Below, piece by piece: positions 24,578 through 33,445 of a stretch of 64,000 nucleotides of DNA (positions are counted from its first letter, which is position 1; every line of letters starts with the position of its first letter). Both the position numbers and the translations under genes were made by a program. A model generated the notes under the pieces. The model ran no database searches. It saw only the letters and a program-made list of their open reading frames with translations, and was not told where the DNA came from. Source of the DNA: Streptomyces bacillaris (GTDB taxonomy: Bacteria; Actinomycetota; Actinomycetes; Streptomycetales; Streptomycetaceae); NCBI RefSeq assembly GCF_003268675.1, contig NZ_CP029378.1, positions 1,302,001-1,366,000 on the forward strand. Direction: 5' to 3'.

Positions 24578-24648
24578 GCCGAGCATCCTCACCCGGACCG
24601 GCTGATTAAGCCAAGGAGGTGACGGGGGCCGCCTGGCAGACTGGGACG

Positions 24649-25449
24649 GTGAGCAGCGACGACACCGCCCAGAGCCCATCCGGCGACACCTCCCCGAGCC
24701 CCTTCCACGAGGGCCCTGCGGGTTCTGCCGATCCCGCCGGTTCCGCCCGTCCCGTCGACCGGGACGCGGCCCCCCAGTACGTGCTCCCGCTCGTGCTGCA
24801 CCTGGAGAAGACGGACCCGCCCGCCCGGACGGACGCCCTGCGCACCGCCGCCCGCGCGGTGCTCACGATCCTGGCCGACGAGCGGTCCACCGGCGAGGGC
24901 GAGTGGGCGCGGGCCATGCGGGACTGGGAGGACGCCCGGATCCGCAAGGTGGTGCGCCGGGCGCGCGGCGCGGAGTGGCGCAAGGCGGCCGCGCTGCCCG
25001 GGATCACGGTCACGGGCGGGAGCGCGGAGGTACGGGTGTACCCGCCGATCCCGCTCGACGGCTGGCCCAAGGAGCTGGCCAAGCTCCAGGTCTCGGGCAC
25101 CGACCTGGACGACCCCGAACCGCCCGCCGCCCCCGACCGGGAGGGCCCGGTGCTCTGGCTCAACCCGGAGCTGGAGATGTCCGCGGGCAAGACCATGGCC
25201 CAGGTCGGCCATGGCGCCCAGCTCGCCTGGTGGGAGCTGTCCGACACCGACCGCAAGGCCTGGCGCGAGGCGGGCTTCCCGCTCTCCGTGGCCACCGCGA
25301 CCCCGGACCGCTGGCGTGAGCTGATCACGAGCGGCCTGCCGGTGGTCCGCGACGCGGGGTTCACCGAGATCGCGCCGGGGCCGACGGTCGTGGCGGAGGG
25401 CGGGGAGCGTTTCTGCCCGCTGCCGGGGGTGCAGACCGCCCGGCGGTGA
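24649..25449 (+). CDS. PTH2-family peptidyl-tRNA hydrolase-like protein
   Basis: 266 residues from GTG 24649. The frame is also open from a GTG at 24619 directly abutting GGAGG, so the start is unsettled. The C-terminal part carries the PTH2 pattern: LNPELEMSAGKTMAQVGHGAQLAWWELSD (about 174-202), with the conserved Lys, Gln, His and later ATATPDRW and VVRDAGFTEIAPGPTVVA. PTH2 enzymes free tRNA from stalled peptidyl-tRNA. The N-terminal half (about 45-160) is a less common extension. Divergent from AIM24. Confidence 0.85.
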   Translation: MSSDDTAQSPSGDTSPSPFHEGPAGSADPAGSARPVDRDAAPQYVLPLVLHLEKTDPPARTDALRTAARAVLTILADERSTGEGEWARAMRDWEDARIRKVVRRARGAEWRKAAALPGITVTGGSAEVRVYPPIPLDGWPKELAKLQVSGTDLDDPEPPAAPDREGPVLWLNPELEMSAGKTMAQVGHGAQLAWWELSDTDRKAWREAGFPLSVATATPDRWRELITSGLPVVRDAGFTEIAPGPTVVAEGGERFCPLPGVQTARR

Positions 25450-25877
25450 ACGCGCGGCCGCCGAGCCGCTTACCGTCCGCTTTCCCAGCCGACCGGGCCG
25501 ACCGGGCCAGGCGGGCCTGTCTGGCCCGCCTGACCTGCCCGCTTGGCCGCCCGGTCCGCCTGGCCGCCGAGCCGCACACCGCCTTGCCAGGCCTGCCAGG
25601 CGACCAGGCCGACCTGACCTGCCCGGCCCGCCCGGCCGCCTGGCCGCCTGGCCGCCTGGCCGCCTGGCCGCCTGGCCGCCTGGCCGCCTGGCCGGAAAAT
25701 AGTCCGCCCGCAGTTGAGCATTCCCGTGCCCGACTACGTATCTCCCGATACCGCCCCAGCGGCGCTACCGCCAAGTAGCCTGCACCGCACGCCGGTTGGC
25801 GGTCGGCGGTCGATCGGTGATCGGCCGGTGGCCGGCCGGCGTGACGGCGCTGTCACGTTCTCGTCCCGGGAGACACC
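25450..25877. other. 428-bp gene-free, repeat-rich region
   Basis: No gene is supported. The first part is made of short GC repeats (GACCGGGCC units at about 25490, then CCTGCCAGGC-type inverted pairs), followed by the 8-bp tandem array at 25641-25693. The last 120 bp hold the likely promoter of the DUF4142 gene. Confidence 0.6.
25641..25693. repeat. Seven tandem copies of an 8-bp unit
   Basis: TGGCCGCC repeats with exact 8-base steps at 25641, 25649, 25657, 25665, 25673, 25681 and 25689. The unit length is not a multiple of three, so it is not coding. It is a likely site of length variation between strains. Confidence 0.9.
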
Positions 25878-26627
25878 TTGTTGCGACGCATCAACGGAAC
25901 GGCCCTCATCATCGCGGCCCTGGTCGCCACGGTCGGCGCGCTCGCCTTCCCCGTCTGGTCCTACGCGGACCGCTCGGGCACCGGCGAGGCGAATCTCAAC
26001 GCCTCCAGCGTCGCCACCCAGTGGGGCCCGCTCTCCGCGACCGACCGGGACTTCCTGGTCAAGGTGCGGCTCGCCGGGCTGTGGGAGCTGCCCGCCGGGC
26101 AGCAGGCGATCGAGCGGGCGCCCAGCGAGGCGACGAAGGCCGCCGGGGACCATCTGGTCGTCGGGCACGCGGACCTGGACCGGCGGGCCCGGGACGTGGC
26201 CGCCAAGCTCGGGGTGGAGCTGCCCAACCAGCCGACCGAGCAGCAGCAGGCGTGGCTGCGGGAGCTGACGGCGGCGAGCGGGGACGAGTACGAGCGGAAG
26301 TTCGCCAACATCCTGCGGGCCGCCCACGGCAAGGTCTTCGGGCTGATCGGCCAGGTGCGTCACACCACCCGCAACACCCTGATCCGGCAGCTCGCGAGCG
26401 ACGCCAACCAGACCGTGCTGGACCACATCACCATGCTGGAGGCCACCGGCTTCGTCGACTTCGACGCCCTGGCCCGCGAGGCCGCCGGCGGGTCCACCGC
26501 CAGCCCCTCGGGCCCGCCCGCGCCCCGGGAGGGGCAGGTGCCGCTCGCCCCGGTGCCGGTCACGCCGTCCGGCGACCAGTCGTTCACCTCCCGCCCGGTG
26601 CCGCCGACCATGCCGCCGATGCCCTGA
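25878..26627 (+). CDS. Exported DUF4142 domain protein
   Basis: 249 residues from the TTG at 25878 (GGGAGA five bases before; TTG 25881 is also possible). A hydrophobic signal or anchor covers about 7-28. The DUF4142 helical bundle runs from about 45 to 190: GPLSATDRDFLVKVRLAGLWELPAGQQAIERAPS, then VVGHADLDRRARDVAAKLGVELP and later DHITMLEATGFVDFDALARE. The fold is ferritin-like, but ligand residues for a metal site are not obvious. The Pro/Ser-rich tail (about 198-249) is disordered. Likely extracytoplasmic; function unknown. Confidence 0.88.
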   Translation: MLRRINGTALIIAALVATVGALAFPVWSYADRSGTGEANLNASSVATQWGPLSATDRDFLVKVRLAGLWELPAGQQAIERAPSEATKAAGDHLVVGHADLDRRARDVAAKLGVELPNQPTEQQQAWLRELTAASGDEYERKFANILRAAHGKVFGLIGQVRHTTRNTLIRQLASDANQTVLDHITMLEATGFVDFDALAREAAGGSTASPSGPPAPREGQVPLAPVPVTPSGDQSFTSRPVPPTMPPMP

Positions 26628-26752
26628 CGTCGATGCCGTGACGTGACCTGCGGGCCGGAACCTCAAATCCTCCTCTGAACGTCCCCCTCTTCGGGTTCAC
26701 CGCCGTTCCCCGGGGCCATCACCCCTGGACAGAACGGAGGAGGGGGAGACGG

Positions 26753-28060
26753 ATGAGGCTGGGCATCGGGATCGGCTGGCGGCCGGAGATCGCCGCCGAG
26801 GTGGAGGCGCTCACGGGGATCGACTGGGTCGAGGCGGTGGCGGAGAACCTCTGCGCCGACCACCTCCCCGACTCCCTGGTCCGCCTGCGGGAGCGGGGCG
26901 TCACCGTCGTACCGCACGGCGTCTCGCTCGGCCTGGGCGGTGCCGACCGCCCGGCCCCCGAGCGGCTCGCGGGGCTGGCGGCCCGCGCCGAGCTGCTCGG
27001 TACGCCTCTGGTGACCGAGCACATCGCGTTCGTACGAGCCGGGGGGCCGCTGACCGCCTCTCCGCGGCTGGAAGCGGGCCACCTGCTGCCGGTCCCGCGC
27101 ACCTGGGACGCGCTGGACGTGCTCTGCGAGAACGTGCGCATCGCTCAGGACGCATTGCCCGTGCCGCTGGCCCTGGAGAACATCGCGGCCCTGATCTCCT
27201 GGCCCGACGAGGAGCTGACCGAGGGGCAGTTCCTGGCGGAGCTGGTCGAGCGGACCGGGGTGCGGCTGCTGATCGACGTGGCCAACCTGCACACCAACCA
27301 CGTCAACCGGGGCGAGGACCCGGCGAAGGCCCTGGACGAGCTGCCGGTGGAGGCCATCGCGTACGTCCATGTGGCGGGCGGGATCGAGAAGGACGGCGTC
27401 TGGCACGACACGCACGCCCACCCGGTGTCCGCCCCGGTCCTGGACGTCCTGGCCGAGCTGCGCTCCCGCGTCGACCCGCCGGGCGTCCTGCTGGAGCGCG
27501 ACGACGCCTTCCCGCCGGGCGCGGAGCTGGCGGCCGAGCTGGAGACGATCCGGGGGACGCTGCGGTCGGCGGCCCCGGTGGCCGGTGCGCGTACGCACGC
27601 GCTTCAGGGAGCCCTCGCACGCGCCGCCCTCCCGGTCCGCACCCCCCGTCCCGGAGCCCGCGACCGTACCGCCGTCGCTCAGACCTCACTGCTCTCCGCG
27701 CTCGTCGCCGGGACGCCGGCCCCCGAGGGGTTCGACCACCGGCGGCTGCGGGCGCAGAGCCGGGCGCTGGCCGCCAAGCGGGCCGACGTCGTCGCCAAGG
27801 TGGCCCCCGAGCTGCCGGAGATCCTCGGTGACGGCTACCGCGCCGCGTTCCTCTCCTACGCCATGTCCCGCCCGATGAGCGGCGGTTACCGGCGCGACGC
27901 CATGGAGTTCGTCGAGCGGATCCTGGTCTCCGGCGGGCTCCCCGACCCCGTCGCACAGCGTCGGCTGACGCACTGGTGGGAGGACCGCTCGGGGCCCCGG
28001 CCGCCGGGCCGGACCTCCCGTCTCGTCCGGGCGGCCCGTGCCGTCCTCGTAGGGAAGTGA
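26753..28060 (+). CDS. DUF692 (MNIO) oxidative enzyme with extra C-terminal domain
   Basis: 435 residues from ATG 26753 after GGAGGAGGGGG. The TIM-barrel DUF692 part (1-270) shows all the iron-binding motifs of multinuclear non-haem iron oxidative enzymes (MbnB, TglH): AENL (Glu31), PHG (His55), TEHIAF (Glu89, His90), ALENI (Glu142), [11 protein letters not shown] (Asp175, Asn178), YVHVAGG (His206), DTHAHPV (Asp219, His221) and LLERDD (Glu249). MNIOs oxidise Cys, Asp or Asn in ribosomal peptides, usually with a separate partner. Here a helical domain (about 300-410: [22 protein letters not shown], then [22 protein letters not shown]) is fused and may serve that role. The next gene starts 8 bp later (or overlaps by 4 bp) and encodes a Cys-rich membrane protein, the likely substrate. 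Confidence 0.93.
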   Translation: MRLGIGIGWRPEIAAEVEALTGIDWVEAVAENLCADHLPDSLVRLRERGVTVVPHGVSLGLGGADRPAPERLAGLAARAELLGTPLVTEHIAFVRAGGPLTASPRLEAGHLLPVPRTWDALDVLCENVRIAQDALPVPLALENIAALISWPDEELTEGQFLAELVERTGVRLLIDVANLHTNHVNRGEDPAKALDELPVEAIAYVHVAGGIEKDGVWHDTHAHPVSAPVLDVLAELRSRVDPPGVLLERDDAFPPGAELAAELETIRGTLRSAAPVAGARTHALQGALARAALPVRTPRPGARDRTAVAQTSLLSALVAGTPAPEGFDHRRLRAQSRALAAKRADVVAKVAPELPEILGDGYRAAFLSYAMSRPMSGGYRRDAMEFVERILVSGGLPDPVAQRRLTHWWEDRSGPRPPGRTSRLVRAARAVLVGK

Positions 28061-28068
28061 CGACCGTC

Positions 28069-29100
28069 ATGAACACGTTCGCCCTGCTGCTGACCCTCGC
28101 GGTCGTCCTCTCCACCGTGCTCCTCATCGCGAAGGCCGTCGCCTCCCGGTCCGGCCGCCGCACTCCCGTCGGCTCCTCCTACCCCGTCCACGACCTCTAC
28201 GAGGCGGCGTTCCTCAACGGCGGTCCGGCCAGGGTCGCGGACACCGCGCTCACCACCCTGTACGGGGACGGGCGCGTGCTCATCGGTGGGCCCGGGATCG
28301 TCTCCGTACGGCACGAGCAGGCGCACGACCCGGTGGAACGCGCCGTGTTCCAGGTGCTGGCGACCGCGCCCAGCGGTGCCCTGCACGCGGTACGGGAAGC
28401 GGTCATGCGCCACCCGGCGGTGCAGGAGATCGGAGACCGGCTGGCGGAGCGGGGGCTGCTGGTGCCGCCCGCCGCGAGCCGTCCCGTACGGCGCTGGGGG
28501 CTGATCCAGGGGGTGAGCTGCATCGTCGGTTTCCCGCTCGCCATCGCCGCCACGGTCCTCCAGTACGTGACCCACGACTCGCCGTTCGACATGCCGTTCC
28601 CGTTCGTCCTGAAGGTGCTGCCCGCGATCCTGCTCGGCGGGATCAGCGGGCTCGTCGTGGCGGCGGCCGCCGCTGGCCGGCTCACCCGGGCAGGCCGCCG
28701 GGCCGCCCACGAGTTCCGGACCGCCCACGCCTACCAGGTCACCCCGCCGTACCTCGTCGCCACCCAGGGGCTGCGCGCCCTCCCGGACCCGGTGCTCCAG
28801 GCCCACCTGATCGCGGCGGCCGGGCTGAACGCACCGTCCGGGCGGTCGCGTCACCGGTACCGGACGGCGGGGGTCGTGGGCGGTGCGGCAGCGGCCGGGG
28901 GCTTCGCGGCCACCACCGTGTGGTGCGCCGACGCGGGCCCCGGGCAGACGAGTTGCGGCGGGTCGAGCGGCGGCGGGTCGGGTTCCGGTTGCGGCGGAGG
29001 GTCCGGATGCGGCGGCTCCGGATCGAGCTGCAGTGGCGGGTCCAGCTGTGGCGGGGGCTCCAGCTGCGGAGGCGGGGGCGGCTGCGGCGGCGGTTCCTGA
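28069..29100 (+). CDS. TIGR04222 membrane protein with Cys/Gly/Ser-rich tail
   Basis: 343 residues from ATG 28069; a GTG at 28057 overlapping the previous stop (GTGA) is an alternative. A membrane segment covers about 4-25. The TIGR04222 domain begins with VHDLYEAAFLNGGPARVADTALTTLYGDGRV (about 44-74). Two more membrane segments lie near 150-167 and 186-207. The C terminus changes character: from WCADAGPGQTSC (285-296) on, only Gly, Ser and Cys are used. Cysteines sit at 296, 308, 314, 321, 327, 333 and 339, steps of 6-7 residues. Translational coupling to the MNIO gene makes this tail a plausible substrate for oxidative Cys modification; the modification itself is inferred. Alternatively the tail may bind metal directly. 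Confidence 0.92.
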   Translation: MNTFALLLTLAVVLSTVLLIAKAVASRSGRRTPVGSSYPVHDLYEAAFLNGGPARVADTALTTLYGDGRVLIGGPGIVSVRHEQAHDPVERAVFQVLATAPSGALHAVREAVMRHPAVQEIGDRLAERGLLVPPAASRPVRRWGLIQGVSCIVGFPLAIAATVLQYVTHDSPFDMPFPFVLKVLPAILLGGISGLVVAAAAAGRLTRAGRRAAHEFRTAHAYQVTPPYLVATQGLRALPDPVLQAHLIAAAGLNAPSGRSRHRYRTAGVVGGAAAAGGFAATTVWCADAGPGQTSCGGSSGGGSGSGCGGGSGCGGSGSSCSGGSSCGGGSSCGGGGGCGGGS

Positions 29101-29335
29101 GCCGTCAGCGCTCCGGGGGGACGGTTCCCGAACCGTCGGCCTTCACGTAGCCACGCCCCTCCCGAACCGTCCGCCTCCCGAACCGTCCGGCCCCCGAGCC
29201 GTCAGCCCTCAGGTAGCCCCCTCACCCTTCAGGTGGTGCGAACGGGTCGATCCACGCAACACGCCCGCCCGGTACTGGACTTCACCCGCCCCCACCCCCA
29301 CCATCCCCTCTCCGCATCCGCAGAGAGGCCCCGCC

Positions 29336-30904
29336 GTGAGAGCAGTACCCCTGTACGCAACGATCGGCTCGCTGGTCCTGTCGGCCCTGGCCGGCACCGC
29401 ACCGGCCGCCGCCTCGGACCGGACCGGCGGCGGCTCCGCCGAGGGGCGCGGTACGGCGGTCGCGGCGGCCCGCGCGGCGGCGGCCGGCATCTCCTTCGGG
29501 GCCTGCCCGGAGGAGGAGATGTTCCCGGACTCCCTGGAGTGCGGCACCGTACGGGTCCCCCTGGACTACGCCCGCCCGGACGGCCCGGCCATCCCGCTCG
29601 CCGTGAGCCGCACCCGCGCCACCGGTGAACCCGCCGAGCGGCAGGGCTCGTTCGTCTACAACCCGGGCGGGCCCGGCGCCTCCAGCATCACCTTCCCGCT
29701 GCTGGGCGAGATGTCCGAGTGGAAGGAGGTGGCCGAGGCCTACGACCTGGTCGGCTACGCCCCGCGCGGCGTCGGCACCTCCGCCCCGCTCTCCTGCCAG
29801 GACCCCGCCGTCTTCGCGCAGAGCCCCACCGACTCCCCCGCCCACCCCACCACCGCGTACAAGGAGAAACGGATCGCCCAGGCGCGGGCGTACGCGAAGG
29901 GGTGCAAGGAGAGCGCGGGCGAGGCACTGCGCCATTACACCTCACTCAACAACGCCCGTGACCTGGAGGTGCTGCGGGCCGCCCTCGGGGACGAGCGGCT
30001 GACCTTCATGGGCGCCTCGTACGGCACGTACATCGGCTCCCTGTACGCGACCCTCTTCCCCGCACGCGTACGCCGGATGGTCTTCGACTCCGCGGTCGAC
30101 CCGGACCCGGAGAAGATCTGGTACCGCTCCAACCTCGACCAGTCGCTCGCCTTCGAGTCCCGCTGGGAGGACTTCCGGCGCTGGGTCGCCCGGCACGACG
30201 ACGTCTACGGGCTCGGCGCCTCCCCCGAGGCCGTACAGCGTCACTACGACGACGTGCGCACCGCGCTCGCGGCCGAACCGGCGGGCGGGACGGTGGGGCC
30301 GGGGCAGCTCCACGCGGGGTTCCTCCAGGCCGTGTACTACGACGACTACTGGGCGATGCGGGCGACGGCCCTCTCCGAGTACGTCCGGGGGAACGCGGAG
30401 CCGCTGGTCACGCAGTTGTCGCCGCGCGCGATCACGGCGAAGGACGACGAGAACGAGCGGGCCGTCTACACCGCCGTCGAGTGCAACGACGCGCCGTGGC
30501 CCGAGGAGTGGGAGGTCTGGGACCGCGACCACACGGACCTCGCCCGCATCGCGCCCTTCCAGACCTGGCACAACGCCTTCACCAACCTGCCGTGCGCCTT
30601 CTGGCCCGCACCCCGGCAGCGGCCGCTGGACGTCTCCACCGGGTGGGGCGAGCTGCCGCCGGTGCTGATCCTGGCGACGGAGCGCGACGCGGCGACCCCG
30701 TACAAGGGCGCGCTGGAGCTGCAGCGGCGGCTGCGCGGCGCGGTGCTCGTGACGGAGCGGGGGGCGGGGACGCACGGGGTCGGCGGGTTCGGGAACGCCT
30801 GCGTGGACGACCACATGCGGCGGTATCTGCTGACGGGCGAGACGCCCGCCGGGGACGCGGAGTGCGCCCCGCGCGCGGAGCCGAACCCCGTATCGCTGGA
30901 CTAG
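29336..30904 (+). CDS. Secreted alpha/beta-hydrolase, tripeptidyl aminopeptidase type (S33)
   Basis: 522 residues from GTG 29336 after AGAGAGG. A Sec signal peptide (about 1-25, AAA end) precedes a propeptide-like stretch. The hydrolase core has YNPGGPGAS (oxyanion region, about 104-112), GASYGTYIGSLYA (nucleophile Ser, about 226-238), the late Asp in LILATERDAATPY and the His in ERGAGTHGV. This matches Streptomyces TAP/SlpD-type peptidases that trim tripeptides from proteins outside the cell. A 236-bp gap and its own signals separate it from the TIGR04222 gene. A strong hairpin follows. Confidence 0.93.
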   Translation: MRAVPLYATIGSLVLSALAGTAPAAASDRTGGGSAEGRGTAVAAARAAAAGISFGACPEEEMFPDSLECGTVRVPLDYARPDGPAIPLAVSRTRATGEPAERQGSFVYNPGGPGASSITFPLLGEMSEWKEVAEAYDLVGYAPRGVGTSAPLSCQDPAVFAQSPTDSPAHPTTAYKEKRIAQARAYAKGCKESAGEALRHYTSLNNARDLEVLRAALGDERLTFMGASYGTYIGSLYATLFPARVRRMVFDSAVDPDPEKIWYRSNLDQSLAFESRWEDFRRWVARHDDVYGLGASPEAVQRHYDDVRTALAAEPAGGTVGPGQLHAGFLQAVYYDDYWAMRATALSEYVRGNAEPLVTQLSPRAITAKDDENERAVYTAVECNDAPWPEEWEVWDRDHTDLARIAPFQTWHNAFTNLPCAFWPAPRQRPLDVSTGWGELPPVLILATERDAATPYKGALELQRRLRGAVLVTERGAGTHGVGGFGNACVDDHMRRYLLTGETPAGDAECAPRAEPNPVSLD

Positions 30905-31000
30905 GGCCGGACCAGGACCTGTCCGACGTGTGGAAACGGGCCCTGTGGACGCACTCTCGGTGCGCCCACAGGGCCCGAAGCCGAACCCGGTGTCGCTGGA
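30881..31000 (+). repeat. 20-bp direct repeat, 100 bp apart, around a terminator
   Basis: CCGAACCCCGTATCGCTGGA (30881-30900, last codons of the peptidase gene) recurs as CCGAACCCGGTGTCGCTGGA (30981-31000), 18 of 20 identical, with the terminator hairpin between. It looks like a duplicated gene end. Confidence 0.75.
30937..30977. terminator. Bidirectional terminator hairpin (peptidase gene / hemQ)
   Basis: Perfect 12-bp outer arms (CGGGCCCTGTGG / CCACAGGGCCCG) plus an inner CGCA/TGCG pair. It lies between the convergent peptidase gene and hemQ. Confidence 0.85.
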
Positions 31001-31075
31001 ACGGCGGGCGGCACGGTCGGTGCCGGATGCCCGTCTTCTGATCTTCCGGGTTGGGGTGGTGCGGGAACTCGCTGG

Positions 31076-31804
31076 CTATGCGAGCCCGGCCACCAGGTCT
31101 GCGATGTCCTTCCGGCGGCCCGTGTAGAACGGGATCTCCTCGCGCACGTGGAGCCGTGCCTCGGAGGCGCGCAGGTGGCGCATCAGGTCGACGATGCGGT
31201 ACAGCTCGTCCGCCTCGAAGGCGAGGATCCACTCGTAGTCGCCCAGGGAGAAGGAGGCGACGGTGTTGGCGCGGACGTCCGGGTAGCCCCGGGCCATCTT
31301 GCCGTGGTCCGCGAGCATGCGGCGGCGGTCCTCGTCGGGCAGCAGGTACCAGTCGTAGGACCGGACGAAGGGGTAGACGCTGATGTAGTCGCGCGGGGTC
31401 TCGTCGGCGAGGAACGCCGGGATGTGCGACTTGTTGAACTCGGCGGGCCGGTGCAGGGCCATGTTCGACCAGACCGGTTCGAGAGCGCGCCCGAGCTTGG
31501 TGCGGCGGAAGAGGTTGTAGGCGTCCTGGAGCTGGTCCGAGGTCTCGGCGTGCCACCAGATCATCAGGTCGGCGTCGGCGCGGAGACCGGAGAGGTCGTA
31601 GGTGCCGCGCACCGTGACGTCCTTGGCCGCGAGCTGGTCGAACAGCTCCTGGACCTCGTCCGCGTATCCCGTCCGGTCCAGCGGCAGCACGTCGCGGAGT
31701 TTGAAGACCGACCAGAGGGTGTAGCGGATGACCTCGTTGAGGTCCTTGGCCTTCTTTCCGGCGTTCGGACTCTTGCTGGGTGTCACAGTCTCAGGAGCAC
31801 TCAT
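31076..31804 (-). CDS. hemQ: Coproheme decarboxylase (HemQ/ChdC)
   Basis: 242 residues. The last enzyme of the coproporphyrin-dependent haem route used by Actinobacteria and Firmicutes: it decarboxylates coproheme to protohaem with peroxide. The Cld-type fold is visible, with [23 protein letters not shown] (about 80-102), the Tyr-bearing [12 protein letters not shown] (about 146-157) and the proximal-His region [17 protein letters not shown] (about 161-177). It ends as GLA. The gene follows hemY with a 4-bp gap in one operon. Confidence 0.96.
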   Translation of the reverse strand: MSAPETVTPSKSPNAGKKAKDLNEVIRYTLWSVFKLRDVLPLDRTGYADEVQELFDQLAAKDVTVRGTYDLSGLRADADLMIWWHAETSDQLQDAYNLFRRTKLGRALEPVWSNMALHRPAEFNKSHIPAFLADETPRDYISVYPFVRSYDWYLLPDEDRRRMLADHGKMARGYPDVRANTVASFSLGDYEWILAFEADELYRIVDLMRHLRASEARLHVREEIPFYTGRRKDIADLVAGLA

Positions 31805-31808
31805 ACGG

Positions 31809-33320
31809 CTATTGTCCCGCCTCGCTCCCGGTGCCCCGAACCAGGGTCGGCGTGGCGATGATCTCGCTCGTGGTCTCCCCCGCCGGAACGCTCGTGGTCT
31901 TCCCCGTCAGGTCCCGGGCGATCTCGTCGGCCGCCCGCTGCGCGCTCGCGATGCAGGCGGGGATGCCGACCCCGTCGTAGACCGCGCCGCAGACGCGGAG
32001 CGCGGGCAGTTTCGCGACCTCGTCGCGGATGCGGGCCACGCGGGTGTGGTGGCCGACCGGGTACTGCGGGAGGCCGCCGATCCAGCGGGTGACCTCGGTG
32101 TCGACGGGGCGGGCGGCGAGCCCGGTGGCTTCGCGCAGGTCCCGCAGGGAGACGGCGACGAGTTCGCCGTCCTCGCGGTGCAGGTGGTCCTCCTCGCCGT
32201 AGCGGCCGACCGAGGTGCGGAGCACGAAGAGGTCGGGGGCGGCGTCCGCGACCCACTGCCACTTGTTGCTGGAGAAGGTGGAGGCCTTGATGGTGCGGCC
32301 GTCGACCGGCGGTACGAGGAAGCCTGAGCGGCCGCGCAGGGCCTCGAGCCCCTCGATGTCGGCGCGCCGGAAGGCCATCGTGACCAGGGCCATCGAGGCG
32401 TACTCGACGCCGGTCAGCTCGGTGGAGGCGGCCGGGGACTCGGCGGCCAGCAGGGCGGAGGCGGACCAGGCGGGGGTGGCCAGGACGATGCCGTCGGCGG
32501 TGATCGTGCCGGTGTCGGTGCGGACCGTCCACCCCGTGGCCGTACGGGTCAGGCCGAGGACCGGGGTCTCGGTCAGGATCTCGCCGCCCCCGGCCCGTAC
32601 GGCATCGCCCACGGCCCCGGGAAGGGTGCCGATGCCGCCCTGGAGGCCCTGGAAGACGGGGCCGGTCTGCTGCCGGGCCGCGGCGCGCTCCTGGATGCGG
32701 CGGACGGCCTCCAGCAGCGGGCCGCCCTCCTGCACCTCTTCGAAGAGCTGCGGTACGGCGGCGCGCAGCGAGATCCGGTAGGCGTCGCCCGCGTAGACCC
32801 CGCCGAGAAGGGGCTCCACCAGCCGGTCGACGACCTCGCGGCCGAGCCGGTCCGCCACGTACGCGCCGACGGCCACGTCGTCCCCGACGGGCGTCGGGGT
32901 CAGGTCGCGCTCCTGCGCGATCCGGGCCAGCCCCTCGGGGGAGAGCACGCCCTCCAGGGCCGCCGGGTCGCCGGGGACGCCCATGACGTGGCCCTTGGGC
33001 ATCGGGCGCAGCGCGTCGCGGGTCCAGAGGGAGGCGGTGGCGGTGGCGGGCGGCTGAAGGCGGCCGGAGAGGCCGACGGCCTCGGCCAGGGCGACCGCCT
33101 CGGGGCGGCGGGCGAGCACCGACTCGGCGCCCAGGTCGACCTGGACGCCCGCGACCTCGCCGGTCATGAGCTTGCCGCCGAGCCGGTCGGTCGCCTCCAG
33201 GAGCGTGACCCGCAGGCCGGTGGCGACCAGGCGGTGGGCGGCGGCCAGTCCGGCGACGCCGCCGCCGATGACGACGACGTGGCGCGCGGGCGTGTCCGCA
33301 TCCTGCTGTGAACGCTGCAT
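31809..33320 (-). CDS. hemY: Coproporphyrinogen III / protoporphyrinogen oxidase (HemY/CgoX)
   Basis: 503 residues. An N-terminal FAD fold [17 protein letters not shown] (about 15-31), [12 protein letters not shown] (about 40-51), [12 protein letters not shown], and a C-terminal FAD-binding end [32 protein letters not shown] mark the HemG/HemY flavoprotein family. In Actinobacteria it oxidises coproporphyrinogen III to coproporphyrin III before iron insertion and HemQ. First gene of the hemY-hemQ pair, divergent from the DUF4349 gene (125 bp). Confidence 0.96.
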   Translation of the reverse strand: MQRSQQDADTPARHVVVIGGGVAGLAAAHRLVATGLRVTLLEATDRLGGKLMTGEVAGVQVDLGAESVLARRPEAVALAEAVGLSGRLQPPATATASLWTRDALRPMPKGHVMGVPGDPAALEGVLSPEGLARIAQERDLTPTPVGDDVAVGAYVADRLGREVVDRLVEPLLGGVYAGDAYRISLRAAVPQLFEEVQEGGPLLEAVRRIQERAAARQQTGPVFQGLQGGIGTLPGAVGDAVRAGGGEILTETPVLGLTRTATGWTVRTDTGTITADGIVLATPAWSASALLAAESPAASTELTGVEYASMALVTMAFRRADIEGLEALRGRSGFLVPPVDGRTIKASTFSSNKWQWVADAAPDLFVLRTSVGRYGEEDHLHREDGELVAVSLRDLREATGLAARPVDTEVTRWIGGLPQYPVGHHTRVARIRDEVAKLPALRVCGAVYDGVGIPACIASAQRAADEIARDLTGKTTSVPAGETTSEIIATPTLVRGTGSEAGQ

Positions 33321-33445
33321 GGGTCCACTCTCTCAAACCCCTTCCCGGCCCCGACCGTGACCACTTCGAAACCCGCGGCCGGAAACCGGTTCGGAGACGT
33401 CCGCGTCGAATCGGCACTGTCAACGACTGTCCTGGGGGACCTGTT

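Noticed and set aside
25641..25693. CRISPR-like array
   Set aside because: The 8-bp units abut directly, with no spacers, and no cas genes are present.
25765..25780. GCTACCGCCAAGTAGC dyad upstream of the DUF4142 gene as a copy of the fadA-type operator
   Set aside because: Only five-base arms match and the core differs, so chance is likely.
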